Shown here: in pieces, positions 47,229 to 58,771 of the stretch | How the letters are laid out: the number at the start of each line of letters is the position of its first letter | How positions within the stretch are numbered: position 1 is the stretch's first letter | Assembly (NCBI GenBank): GCA_022579005.1 | Contig: MU401459.1 | Location: forward strand, 124,001 to 188,000 | Origin: Poronia punctata | Lineage: Eukaryota > Ascomycota > Sordariomycetes > Xylariales > Xylariaceae | Length of the DNA stretch: 64,000 bases | Direction of reading: 5' to 3' | The notes under the pieces: generated by a model | Databases searched by the model: none | Told to the model about the DNA's origin: nothing | The model's input: only the letters and a program-made list of their open reading frames with translations | Made by a program: the position numbers and the translations under genes

Positions 47229-48947
47229 GCTTTAGTTTTTTTTTTATAGTTACTATAATAGTTAAAGCTTTAATACTTAGTAGTGTTAAGGTTTTAAAAA
47301 AATTTAAGTTTATTTTTAATTGTTATATTTTTATAGTAAGTAGCTTTAGCAATATAATATATAAGCTATTTAATTTATATTTTTTTTTTAATTATTATTA
47401 GTAAGGTTAAGTATAGTAAAAAAAGCAAAAATAGTAAAAGTAGCAAACTAAATAATATTTTTAGCAAACTTAATATTTTTATATTTTTTAAACTTAGCTT
47501 TAAGTTTTTTATAGTGCTTTTTTACTACTTTAATAGCGCAGTGCTTTTTTTTTTATTTTTTATTTTTTGCTTATAAAAATAGTTTATTAGTAAATATTTT
47601 TATTTTTAATAAAGTAAAATACTTTTTATTACTTTTATAAAAAGCGTTTTTTTAAAAAAATAAAATTTTTTATAATATATTTTTATTAATAGTTTGCTTT
47701 AGTTAACTTTTTTTATTTAAAGTAATATGCTTATTAATAAGTTTAAAAGTTTTTTTAATATTTAAAAACTTAAGCTTTATTATAATTATATTAAATTTTA
47801 AGCAAATATATTAGTTTATTACTATTTTTTATTTTGCTTTTATATTTTAATTTAAATAAAAGTTTTTATTTATTTTATTTTTTAAACTAATACTTTTTAT
47901 ACTTTAAGTTTAAGCATTTAAAGCACTAGCTAAAGTAATATAGGTTTTTTTTAAAAATTTACTTTTAGCAAATTAAACTATTAATAGTTGCTTAAAGCGT
48001 TTTAAGCTACTTATTATTTATATTTTAAACATATTATATTAAATAACGCTTTTAGCTAGCTAACTATTATAAAAAATATATTAAATAATATACTTTTAAA
48101 TAAATAGTTAACTTTTTAAGTTATAACTTATTATTTTTATTTAGCTAAAGTTAGCTTTTATAGTAAATAATTATTAAATAAAAAGTTTTTTTGCTTTTAA
48201 AAGTTTAAAAAGTTTATATTTATTATAAGCTTTTTAGTTTTTTTTAGCTTTTATATTTTAATTAATACTTTTAGCATTTTAAGTTTTATTATTATTATAT
48301 TAAGTTTTTATTAAGTTTAGCAATTTTTACTTAGTAGCTAGTTACTTTTATTTATAAGCTTATAAATATATTATATTAAAGTGCTTAATAAATATATAAT
48401 AATAGTAGCTAGCAACTACTATTATTACTAAATTAAATAATATAAAGTTAGCTAGTTTAAATAAAATTTATATTTATAGTTTATAGCAATTAGTTTTAAT
48501 TTTATATTATTTTTTACTTTATATACTACTTTTATACGCTATTTTAATGTTTAGCTTTATTTTATAAGTATAAGGATTAGCTTTTTAAAGCCTTATTATA
48601 GTCTTAAAGGTACTATATCCTAGATCTAACCCGGGCCCTCTCCTTCTCTTTTAAGTTTTTTAAAGGTCAAGAATGGTGATTATTAGGTCAAGTACAAAGC
48701 AGTCAACTAACTGATTACTAAAAAGGCGTTATCAGAGCAAGAGATTACTACCTTCCTTCCCATCTCTGGTTGTTTGCGTTATTAGCCGGTTTACACAACT
48801 ATTTCTTTAGGTTGTCAGGTTGTCAGGTTGTTTCTGCAAGGCTAATGTGTGCGGGATATCGAGGCATCCCAACGAGTAACTGTACAAGCTCCTCCGGATG
48901 AAAATATTCTGAATCGCCGTCAGTTCAGAGAAGAAGCACGAAAATAA

Positions 48948-49598
48948 TCATTTTCCAGCGGCAGCAAGCTCGTCCCGACTCTGCTCCCGACCTGAGCAAA
49001 AGAGATGTTGCATCAAGAATTCCTCCAAGATGCGTGGGAAAGGGGTCGCTTTTCCGGTCGTCACTTTGATTGGGGGAATACCCTTGTCAGCGAATTTAAC
49101 GGGACCCATCAGCCCCACTGTAGTAATATCGCATGACCAATTATATGAGATCCGTACCTGAAAGAGGGGAACTCGTACCTGAGCAGATTGGGGCTGGTGG
49201 GTCCCACTGCGCATGTCCCGTCCCAAAAGAAGAAATGGATTGTTGTTGGCTTGAACGCGTACGAGTACCTCGAAGTGTTGATCCGAACAGAGCTTGACGA
49301 GGAAGTCCTTGGGATGGCTCTTGTGGTGTGAAAGTAGAATACGTTTCCGACGAGGCCGATGAATAACATAAAGACTTAATATACGGAGTAGAAAAGGTAA
49401 AATAAACATGAATGTCTTACTCTCTGACATGGAAATTGGTTGGCCAGTGAGAAGGATCAAGGACGAGACCCAAGGCAATTCAGCCCATTGAACAGTTTGG
49501 TCCCATGCCTAGTACAAGGCCTCGGGTCGTAGGTTGAATGTACCTCCCGGAGACCTGGGGCGTATCTTGTTTATTATGTACACCTCGCAAACAAGTAA
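48948..49598 (-). pseudogene. Damaged protein-coding remnant of unknown family
   Basis: A minus-strand frame is open from the stop at 48948 up to a TAG at 49509-49511, and continues in the same frame upstream to a TAA at 49599-49601. On either side of the TAG the reading is coherent (GGTFNLRPEALY, then AWDQTVQWAELPWVSSLILL). Downstream it has protein-like segments DFLVKLCSDQHFEVLVRVQ, NPFLLLGRDMRSGTHQP and TPFPRILEEFLMQ. No ATG starts the frame, so the gene start is lost or lies in an upstream exon. The part SKTFMFILPFLLRILSLYVI could be a retained intron or a hydrophobic segment. I do not recognise the family. It lies 330 bp from the RIP island, so TAG may be a former CAG. A spliced functional gene is an alternative. 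Confidence 0.35.
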
Positions 49599-50404
49599 TT
49601 ACTGGGAGGGCTTCGAGAATCCTCCAACGCCTGTGTGGCCCGTCTAGTCGGGGATGTCGAGTACCAATTATCGCGAAAAGACATCATAAAGATGGTACTC
49701 ATAATGTACCGAAGCTGCTTGAGTCCAGCTAGTTCTCTAATGGAAGTACATTTATATACTTAGAACTACGAGTTGATAAGTTGTGGGCGTAGTCACAAGG
49801 GATTAGGTACATACGTATGTACTTTTCCACTCGTAGTAAAGCTGTCAATCATTCCTATTTTGGGCTCCGCCTAGTAACAAAGTGGCCAATCAGAGAGCCA
49901 ATCACCAACGAACGGTGCTGCTCCCTCTGCTTTTCCTCCCTTTCTTTTCTCTTCCCACCAACCTCTTGCGTCCTGCCTCTTTCAAGTCGCATCCCACAGC
50001 GTCTCTCACACTCTGCCGCTCACGAGAGTGTTGGGCTTCTCTTCGCGCTCGGATCCTCGTACAGTTCCATTCACTCATTTTTCTTTCTTTTTCATATCTA
50101 TCGAAACCCGACTGTACTCCCAAGAGGATCCAATACTCTCCTTCTTGTTTTTGCGACGACCAGAGGCCTACCTCTCCACCCCAAATATTATTCGATACCC
50201 GGTAGCTTGACGCATTCGATTCACTGTATGACAAGCGCGAGTAAACGCTCATTGCCCACGACTTGCGATTATAACCGACCCTACGCCAACTCGAAAAGAG
50301 TACTAGTCAATTGTGCTTTGTTTATTAGGTCGACGAGGAGGATTTTTGTATTGAGTGGTACTCAATCGTAGACGGATTGAAGCCACGGAGGAAGAGCGTT
50401 CAAA
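49599..50404. other. Intergenic and 5' leader of the SH3 protein gene
   Basis: Pyrimidine-rich leader-like sequence from about 49915 to 50170. A long plus-strand frame (49817-50371) ends 33 bp before the SH3 gene start, but its translation is low-complexity Ser/Leu/Phe and is not taken as a gene. Confidence 0.5.
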
Positions 50405-52364
50405 ATGCCGCACCACAAACACCTGCACGCGAAGCGGGAGCACCACCATTGGGATGAAATCGTCGAGGAGATTGAAAAGGTGGCCAAGAAACTAAATCCT
50501 TTGAAAGATGCACCCTCGCCCACTGTGCAAGCGAGAGCCCCTGAAACGATAATCAAGACTCGGTACACGACGCTATCCGCGACATTTGATGGCCCGGTCG
50601 CCGGTTTTACGACGGTGGGAGTTCCGGCAGAAACAACTGACAAGCCGGACGCTGGGAAACCAACGACCGTGCACCATTCCGGGGAGACACCGGTTCCCGA
50701 TGCCGATACGCACAAGCCTAGCCTGAGTCTTCCCGAATCCCTGGCGCCTACCGGGTCTCTCGACCCAGGGAGTGAAACGACTCTTGCCTTAGCAGGAACC
50801 ACGTCAAGAGCAGTACCCTCTCAAACGGCTTCTGCTGGAACCACCGTTGCTCTATTCCCGACGGATGCCGCCACCTCTTCCACCCCGCCGCCAGTGTCTG
50901 ACGACTCAGACGATGGTGGCGCAGGAGTGAAAGCAGGCATTGCTATCGGAGTTCTAGGCGGTCTGTTGGCCATCGGTTTACTCATTTTCTTCCTGTTCAA
51001 TAGGCGCAAGAAGAAGTTCCAGAAAGACCAGGAGCAGGCCGACGAAAAGTTTAATACCGGCTTTGTTGGTGGCCGCGCCGCTTCGGTCCGTAGTACACAA
51101 GCGCCCCCCAATGCACCGCAGCTGAGCCTACGGCCCGTCACCCAGTTTAACCCCAGCTTTAATGAGAGACGCTCGAGCAAAGGTGCCGGGGTCATGCTCG
51201 GAGCTGGAGCCGCATCAGGACCGAGTGCCAGCAAGTGGGAGCGACCCATAACAGCCCATAGCAACAACCCCGAGAACCCTTTCAACGACACGGCGCGCGC
51301 ATATTCCCCTGTCGCAAACGAGTCATCCGCTTCTCAGCAGCCTACCAACCCGTTTAATAGCCCCGAGCATGTCGTTGGCGTGGCCCAAACTACAGATGTG
51401 CCTTCAAGCCCAGTTTCGCCGACCCCTCCAGCCACAACCGCAGTTGAAAGTAACACTGTTGCCGTCGCTGTCGGTGCTGCCTCTGGTGCTGCTGCTGCCG
51501 ATGGACTGGCTAGGAAAGTATCGGTTCCCAAAGAAGAAGCTGAGCCCTTGGATCTCACCATGCCGGCTGGGCCCCCCAGCCCTACTGGTACCGAGTTCAG
51601 TGTGCACTCTGTTGCGCCAGGACAATCCCCAGGCCCGTCAAAGAGCGCTGCAGCCATTGCGGAGGCTGGTGGCCCACCAGCTACAGCGGTTCATCGAGTT
51701 CAGCTAGATTTCAAGCCTTCTATGGAAGATGAACTTGACCTTCAGGCTGGTCAGTTGGTCAGGATTCTGCATGAGTATGATGATGGATGGGTAAGTTACT
51801 CCCTTGTGGTGTGAATTTGACGAGTAGCTAACCCGCCCCCAGGCTTTGTGTATTCGATTGGATCGTTCTCGGCAGGGTGTTGTACCTCGCACCTGCCTTT
51901 CAACGCGTCCTGTTAAGCCGCGTCCTGCTGGTGGTCCTCCTGGAGCTCGTAACGGCGGTCCGCCCATCAACCCAAGCGGTCAGCGTGGCCCGCGTGGTCC
52001 TCGCGGCCCTGGCCCGAACCATCCCAACTACCCGCCAGGCTCTCCTCATGGTCGGCCAGAGTCCCCCATGCACGGCCGTCCTCAATCACCTGCCCATATG
52101 CGGCCTTATTCGCCGGCTGGAGGCCCCCCTATGAGTCCCCGCAATGGCCGTCCTACCTCGCCCGCCAGTGGACGCCCTATGAGCCCCGGTCCTCGTCAGC
52201 AGCGACCTCAGAGCCCCAACGGAATGAATCGGCGAAACAGCCCACCAGGCCCTAGCCCTATGAATCCAAATAGCCCAGGATTTCCTCAACAGCAACGCGG
52301 ACCTCCTGGCCCGCCACCTCAGGGCCAAGTTGGCCGGAAACCCGTGCCTGGTCAAGCATATTAA
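50405..52364 (+). CDS. Single-pass membrane protein with cytoplasmic SH3 domain (Fus1-like architecture)
   Basis: Two exons, 50405-51790 and 51843-52364, giving 635 aa. The 52 bp intron splits the SH3 domain: exon 1 ends ILHEYDDGW and exon 2 resumes ALCIRLDRSRQGVVPRTCL. Order: a His/Lys-rich N-terminus without a clear signal peptide, a Ser/Thr/Pro-rich presumed extracellular part (about 50-170), a transmembrane helix at about 178-201 (IAIGVLGGLLAIGLLIFFLF) followed by a basic stop-transfer cluster (NRRKKK), an Ala/Pro/Ser-rich linker, the SH3 domain (about 427-488), and a Pro/Arg/Gly-rich tail with repeated GRPxSP units. Yeast Fus1 shares the membrane-plus-SH3 arrangement; orthology is not proven. 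Likely a plasma-membrane adaptor. The unspliced frame would truncate the SH3 domain. Confidence 0.87.
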
Positions 52365-54679
52365 GTCTGTCGTGGTAACGCTTGGCCAACTTTGAAACGA
52401 CACACTTGCTTCTTCTCGACACTCGCTTGCGACCCCTTATTTTTTTCCTTGAGCCTTTCCAGCTTTTGTAACGCTTTTATTTTTCATTTCCATTCGTCGT
52501 AGCACGACGTGACCTTGCATGGTTCTCGACATCCCACTGCCCCGACTTTGGACCCGAGCAAAAGGGCATGAGCGCTTTGCGTGATGTCCTGTTCCAACAA
52601 TGGGCGATGGGAGGTCTTTCTTGTTGATAATTCTTAGTTGTGGCTGTAGCACTGGCACCACTGGGTTTGATGGGACCATAAATCGGGACCATAAATCGAC
52701 CCCGGAACTCGGTGGGCCCAGACAATGAACCAGCCTCGTGGGTATATGGCTTCCTCTTGTATGAGCATGGGGACTTCTCTCTCTGGTTCTCGTCTGCTGG
52801 CCAACTTTCCTTGAGGTTCACAATACTTGATAATGTCTGATGCCTCTCTCTTGTTCAGCGCGCTGGTCGGTATTGCGATTTTCCGGCGGATGGGATGAAT
52901 CTGGACTTGGAGGGCTCCGTTGGTCTAGGAAATTCCTGTTGGACAAGGTCCACGATATGGTGGGAGAGAAGATGGCCGTGTCGGAGGGTGAGAGAGTGTT
53001 TCATATGTGCGAGATACTGCGACTGCGTTCGTCCATGGCGTGCCATGAAGTGGCTGCCCTGGGGCGCCTTATTATAGGGAGGCATATAGAGATGAAATGA
53101 GTTGTCAAGCAACGTTCATAACTGGTTAATCTTATTCGTGATCTGGAAGGGGCGAGTCGACCAAGCACTCCGTGATATATGCCATATGCCATTCTCCGGA
53201 TCAAGATGAGTGTAGACCTCATTCGAAAACATTTTAACATACCATTTGTTACAAGACACGATGAGAGCACATGGACATTTGCCACCTTGGACCGGCCGGA
53301 CTTCGGGGGGATAGCTCTACTATTCAAATACCCACGAGACGCCACAAACCACCATGATCAAGCCGGCCGAGATGTATGTGTTACCGCCGCGGCTGTATCG
53401 TGCCGGAAGGTTAGACGGAAAGGCGCTGGGGCGAAGACTGTGGCGTTCGGCGCATCGTATGTGCCCCATATCATACCCGACCTTCTTTATATATCGAGTT
53501 GGCTTTTTCGCATCTATGTCGTGTCGCCAACGGGGATCGTGCATTCTACTCAGCTCGAAAAGAAATTGAGCCACATGTAGCACGACTTCGGACATCCTAT
53601 CGAATGCAAGGCATGCAAGTCCTAACGGGACGAAAACGAACGCTCTCTGATAACCATGACGTTTTTTTTTTTCCTTCGGAACTATAAACTAACATAAGCG
53701 ATATTTTTGATTGGTTTATTCAATGTCGATGTTATTGAATATTTGATTTTCGTCTATTTTTTCTAGGTTAGGTCCTTCATTTCCTGCAGTGCTACTCTAT
53801 ACTTGTAGGGCCCGGGCATATATTAGGCTTGGTTAAAGACGGGGATTTGTTGTTGTGGATCTGGGTTAAACCTAGTCTATCGCCGAATCTTACATATTGC
53901 AACGTCCCAGAAACCTGGATAGAGCCAACGGCCGTTGCAGACTTGCTCGATGTTGACAAGCTATGCAAGTAAGACTGCGGAACCAATAATTCAGGGAAGA
54001 AAAATCAAAGTCACAACAACGTTTTTGCTTTTTTGTTTGACGCGACCTTGACCTCCTTGCTCGTAGCTCGAGATGAGGGGCCCCCGAATTTGAGACTATC
54101 GAGACTAGTTGATGTATAGTGTAATGAAGATCCGGTACTTGGCCGAAGTAAACATGGTTTATTATTTACGGGCTACTTTCCAGATTTTTCCTGATAGGAG
54201 GTAATTAGATAAGGTAGGGTGTTATTTAGACTTTCGCGTTGAGAAGGGGGAAGCTAGTACGGGTCGAAACACTTGTCTGAAATATCAGGTATAAACCTTA
54301 TAAGGTGTACCTACGGGCTACATACCTCCATCATGTACGTACATCTATGAGATCTTGGACACATTAAGGTTTCGGGCTATGAATCGTACCTCCCTCTCTA
54401 ACGCTTCGCTACTCGTACCTGCCTTCTTCCTTTCTCACCGACTCCCCTTTACTAGGTACCTACATCTAGGTACGTCATATAGGCATTGGTACTAGGCTTG
54501 CTTCTCTCTTCGCGCCGGCTCTATCTATATCTAGTCCAGCAAGTTTTCTTCGAATGCCACGAACGAACGGATGAATAAACATTCCTTTCGATAAATATCT
54601 GATATTTTTCGAGGTATCGTCCCATTTTATATCGTAAAGAAGCCATTAGTTATCCCAACCGACGTACTATGCTGGCGAA
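52365..54679. other. Intergenic, SH3 gene 3' flank to GNAT-like gene
   Basis: 2.3 kb with no supported gene. A plus frame of 133 codons (53179-53580) overlaps an opposite frame and has no domain-like composition. TACGAGTA-type octamer at 54410. Confidence 0.55.
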
Positions 54680-55732
54680 ATGGCCGTCGACGAGATGACG
54701 GGCGACGCAAGGATGCCGTCGCGATACGAGATCCGTCCCTTGGGACTGGAACACTTGGAATGGACAAAAGCCCTATTCGCGCATAGCTTTGTATGTATCA
54801 GCGACTCGTCATGCCAGCTTGATACCACCATTCACTCCATGTCCCTCGCACATGGGATTGAAACCCCCAATCTAAAACCGACCCCTCCTGATTATCCAAA
54901 ACGTCGCAAACATTGCAGCGAGAGCAGTTAACTAACCTTGGCGATCCGCTTCACGCGGGAGGCGGGGAGCGGAAAGACGTGATAAAAGATATTCGGCTCG
55001 CCCATCTGGCGCGCTCTCTATCCACATGACCGAACAGCGCGGTTCTACGGGCTCTACCAGTCAAGCCACCTTGTACTGAAGCACCAGCTCGCATCGGGTC
55101 TCTCCCTGGGAATATTCGACACCGAGTACGTCTTCCGGAACCCGGATTCGGCGGCAACGGGCGGCGCGCTGTACCTGGATCCGACGGACGTGGCCGCCGA
55201 CGAGGAGGAGTTGCTACGGCAGATGGATACACCACTCGTCAGCATCGCCTGCGCGTTTGACGCATTCTTCGCTATCGACCCGCGTCATGTCGCGCCCGTC
55301 ATGGCGCGTTTGCCGGCTTGTATTAGCTTCTACGATGCCTTGGAGGCGAGTGGTGGCGGAGAAGGAGGATGTAAAGCACCTTCGGCACCGGGACAAGTCC
55401 TTCAGCGCATGGGCACGGCGACACGCGCGGATGCCGAGGGTGCTGGGCTCATGAGGGCGTTGGCGTACTATATGATGCGAAGAGCGGCTGAAATCGGGTT
55501 CCGACATATTCGAATCGACTGCTTGCACGATGCCGTGGCGGCGGTTTGGTCGGACCCCCCTTCGCCATTTACGGCTACTGTCGCCTGCGAGGTTGACGCG
55601 TGTAAGCTCGAGCTCGAGCTCGAGCCCCAGAAGACGCTCTCGCCGGCACAAGGTGACGAGCGTGGCACTCGGAAGTTCCCGCGCCAGAAAGTGAGACAGA
55701 GACTAGCCAAGGTTTATGTGACGCTTTGCTAG
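54680..55732 (+). CDS. Conserved fungal protein, possibly GNAT acyltransferase-like
   Basis: Two exons, 54680-54790 and 54989-55732, giving 284 aa. The 198 bp intron has a GTATGT donor, a CTAAC region and an AAAAG acceptor; the junction gives AHSF-IFGSPIWRALYPHDRTARFY, and a stop codon immediately before the acceptor supports it. Landmarks are YEIRPLGLEHLEWTKALFAHS at the start, SGLSLGIFDTEYVFR, LVSIACAFDAF, DAEGAGLMRALAYYMMRRAAEIGFRHIRIDCLHDAV and a C-terminal KVYVTLC. This order matches a widespread uncharacterised fungal family. The helix after GxG-like AEGAGLMRAL and the closing strand recall the GNAT fold, but no catalytic proof is visible. Substrate unknown. Confidence 0.75.
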
Positions 55733-56136
55733 GTGGCTTCGGTTGGTGGAAATGCTGGTGCTCGTTTCTTTTTTTTCTTCTTTTTTTTTGCCGAGTCTGG
55801 ATATGTTTTTCTTTAGTCTCTACGTGGGTCAAGGTTGGATCGAATCATTGATTTCTAGAGTTTTCTCCCTTGGAGTTATGTGTCATGGCTATTGCTGGAT
55901 TCGGGCTTGCTTGGATCCTCATCGGGTTCATATTGGTTGGTACGGATAGAATAGGATTCGTCTCATGCCGCTTAGCCAAACTACTAAACAGATAATACAG
56001 TCGCATTGTACTACACGCTCCTCTGGCAAAGGGCTCTCGAATCGAAAACGTACATTCCATCAAGGTAGTAAGTAGTACAACAGCAAGGCCATACATCCGA
56101 CCAAATCATACCGCCTCCCTAGGTATGTACAAAATA
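55733..56136. other. Convergent gap between the GNAT-like and GH28 genes
   Basis: 404 bp with a T-rich stretch soon after the first stop codon; nothing else recognised. Confidence 0.6.
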
Positions 56137-56800
56137 TCAGAAAGACGGAGTAGCAGTGGCCAAAGGAACAGAACAAGTTTTGGAGAGCGCAGCTTTCGCC
56201 TCGACACTATCAGCACCGACACAATCCACGCCTATATCGCCCTTGATACCATCGCATACGACAACAGCCTCATCGCCACAAGGAGAGGTGATGTTGAAAT
56301 CCTTGAAAGTGATGTTATCACACACGGCATCGGGATTAGTGGAACATTTCAAACTGGCGACGACGAGGCCGTATTTCCCGCTCGTGTAGCCTGTGAAATT
56401 CTCGAAATGGATGTTGGTTATGTTCATCTGGGAAGGGTATTTCTCGCATGTTTCGGTGTCGATCTATGGTTTTTTTTGTTTTTTTTTTCTTGTTAGATAG
56501 GGGGGGATGGGGGAGGGGAATGGGGGAGGGGGAAACGAACGTTAAAGTAGCATGAGTCGAGATAGGCGGCGTATTCGTTGTTTGCTTGGTAAAAGTTGCG
56601 GAATGTTACGTTGTCCTGTGTTTTTTTTTAACTAATGTGTTAGGGTATATATATATTATACTAGGTATTAGAAAGGGGTAGAGATTGGTGAGGATAAATA
56701 AAGCCTACGATGAAACCGTATCCGACGTCTGGGCCGGCCCAGGATTTGAGCCGGGCTCCGTCTGTTAGGGTAAAGTGTATCCAGTGGTTAGCAAGAGAAC

Positions 56801-56840
<40 letters not shown>

Positions 56841-57855
56841 GTATCGCTCCTCGGGAAGGAAGAATGACAAGAAGACGAAAAAGAGAAAGAAGAGAAGTTA
56901 GGCAAGACTCACGTTGGCCATTAAGTAACCAGACATTCTCAATAACCACATCCTTGACAAAACTCATCTCGCCCTCATACTGTCCCAACGAACCCATAGA
57001 CTGTCCATGCGTGCCGTTACAATACATGGTATCAACATGGACATTACTCGCGTTCGACTTGGGCGAGAAGCAATCGTCGCCGATGTCCACCCACGCGCGC
57101 CTCACCGAAACATCCTCGACATTCAACGAGTCGAAGAAGTCGGTGTTCTTCGGCAGGGCGGAAGCGTTGTTCGAATGCGCGGTGACCACGACGTCGGAAA
57201 ACGAAACCCCCCGCGAGGTCACGACGAAGTTTGTCCAGCAGGGGGAATCTTTCTGATGGATGCCCTCGATCGACAGGTTCGTCGCGTTCTCGGCGTAGAA
57301 GAGGACGGGGCGGAGATATTCGTTGTCCGGGTCGAGGATCTCCAGGCCGGCGAATTCGTCCCACCATCTCTGGCCGTTTCCGTCCAGGACCCCGGACCCG
57401 TGGATGCGGATGTCCCGGCCGCCCCATTTCCAGAACATGAGGGAGTTCTGGAAGGGGTGGCGGAAGGCGTGGGCTTGCCAGTAGGGCGTGTCGTTTGTGA
57501 AGCGGACCTGGCCGTCCCAGCGGATCTCGACGTCGTTTAAGAATGTCAGGTCGAGGGGTTTGCCGATTATGTAGAGGGAGTCTCTTGGTAGGTGGAGGGT
57601 TCCGCCGTTGTTGGCTTTTAATAGTCCGGCTCTGAACTCGTCGGATACGTCGTCTGTGTCGTTTTTTGACGAGCGGATCTTGATGACGGGGCGGTGGTCG
57701 TTGTCGTTGTGACAGTTGTTTTTCTGTTTGTAGGGATGTTTTTGCCGGAATTGTTGTATATCTCGTGGTATGTTGTCGGCTGATGGTAGCTCGAATTGAT
57801 GGGCGATTACGCCGCTTAGGGCTGAGAGGAGGGTTATGATATTCGAGGAACGCAT
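56137..57855 (-). CDS. Secreted GH28 exopolygalacturonase
   Basis: Four exons: 57855-56913, 56761-56709, 56615-56541 and 56463-56137, giving 465 aa. Introns are 151, 93 and 77 bp. The signal peptide is MRSSNIITLLSALSGVIA. The beta-helix carries the GH28 catalytic set: NTDFFD (D239), GDDCF (D260, D261), CNGTHGQSMGSLGQY (H283) and, across the first intron, HGARLKSW (R318, K320). THG in place of the endo-enzyme GHG and the motif NGTHGQSMGSLG are typical of fungal exo-acting members, which release galacturonic acid from pectin chain ends. Several Asn-x-Ser/Thr sites suggest N-glycosylation. Intron 1 contains a GACA tandem repeat (56801-56841) whose translation would appear as a false SVCL repeat in an unspliced reading. 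The in-frame ATG at 57942 is upstream of the signal peptide and not used. Confidence 0.92.
56801..56841. repeat. (GACA)10 microsatellite inside GH28 intron 1
   Basis: Ten perfect tetranucleotide units, fully within the 151 bp intron between donor (56912) and acceptor (56762). Confidence 0.95.
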
Positions 57856-58771
57856 CTTGACTGATAGTAGATGTTTATCGACTACTCGTACTCGACAAAT
57901 GTCTAGCAATAGTCTAGCTAGTATGTCGTAGATGTGAATCACATCTCGAGAAGCGGCATTGGGGGTATATATTTACATCTTCTATCTATCTACGCATCTA
58001 CATTTCCACCCATGTACCTACAACATTCGGTCTCAACCTTTTTTCATACCCTCTCCATTTCGGTCCGCAAACCCTAAAGAAGAAATCGAGACCAGACCCG
58101 AATCGCCGGAAGATGTATGTACCTATGTATCCAGGGCCGGCACCCGGGAAACGAAACGAGACCGAAACTAAAACCAAACATCGACCTCCAACCCAAGGAA
58201 AATAAAATAAAAACATGGAGAAAAAACAAGCGTTACCTTTACCTACCTTGTCTAGTTTGGCTCGTTCCTGGAAAGAGGAGTGATTGTGATTGATGGAAGT
58301 TCCGTTGTACGTTTATGGGATGGGGAACGTGATAGTTCCTCCGTGTTGCCCGCAAAATACTGCTCCCCACTTTTTATGTATTTCCCCAAACCCCCGCGTC
58401 TCATCGCATCGTATGCCGGGATCCGTTTTTATTTGAGTCCCCGACTCTTTCTAGACTAACCTACCGTAGACTAACCTACCCTAGACTAACCTACCCTAGA
58501 CTACGAGTAGGTAACCAAGACGAGAGAGGTCTGCTTGTACCTAGTTATCATATTATAGCTTTACATACATACAAGATGAGAGTCACCACCACATGTACGT
58601 AGAGAACCAAGATATGGATACAAAAGGTAAAGAAACCAACAACAAGAAATAGGCTACAATACCTATCCTAACGACTCAACCTACATACAAAAAGATCCTT
58701 CCACACTCCCTTATTTCCTCCCCTTCCTTTCCTTTCCCCCCAAACCCAACCTATTATTTTAGGTACCTTCC
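57856..58771. other. Intergenic, promoter of the GH28 gene
   Basis: 916 bp without a supported gene. It contains the 15 bp tandem repeat at 58452-58503 and octamers at 57883 and 58502. Confidence 0.6.
58452..58503. repeat. 15 bp tandem repeat, unit TAGACTAACCTACCC
   Basis: Three full units (58452, 58467, 58482; the first ends in G instead of C) plus a 7 bp partial unit. Confidence 0.92.

Larger units (their letters stand above)
33340..48620. repeat. 15 kb AT-rich island of RIP-degraded repeats
   Basis: The sequence is visibly well over 80 percent A/T, with TpA-rich text and stops in all frames. CpA survives mostly as GCA. Both edges are sharp: 33330-33345 on the left, and on the right the GC-rich text resumes at about 48625 (ATCTAACCCGGGCCC). 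No gene is credible inside. It contains a probable LTR element (39301-47228) set in other degraded sequence (33340-39295 and 47234-48620). Small tandem repeats remain: a 16 bp unit twice at 33984-34015, an 18 bp unit twice at 45329-45364 and a 12 bp unit three times at 45410-45445. Such islands in RIP-active ascomycetes are usually transposon nests; a centromeric role cannot be judged from sequence. Confidence 0.85.

Noticed and set aside
49538..49732. 64-codon plus-strand frame
   Set aside because: Antisense to the more coherent minus-strand remnant.
49817..50371. 184-codon plus-strand frame before the SH3 gene
   Set aside because: Low-complexity Ser/Phe/Leu translation of a pyrimidine-rich leader; more likely 5' UTR, though a regulatory upstream ORF cannot be excluded.
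53179..53580. 133-codon plus-strand frame
   Set aside because: Random-looking composition, overlapped by a minus frame, no homology recognised.
56788..56912. SVCLSVCLSVCL repeat protein segment
   Set aside because: Translation of the GACA microsatellite inside GH28 intron 1; splice sites on either side remove it.
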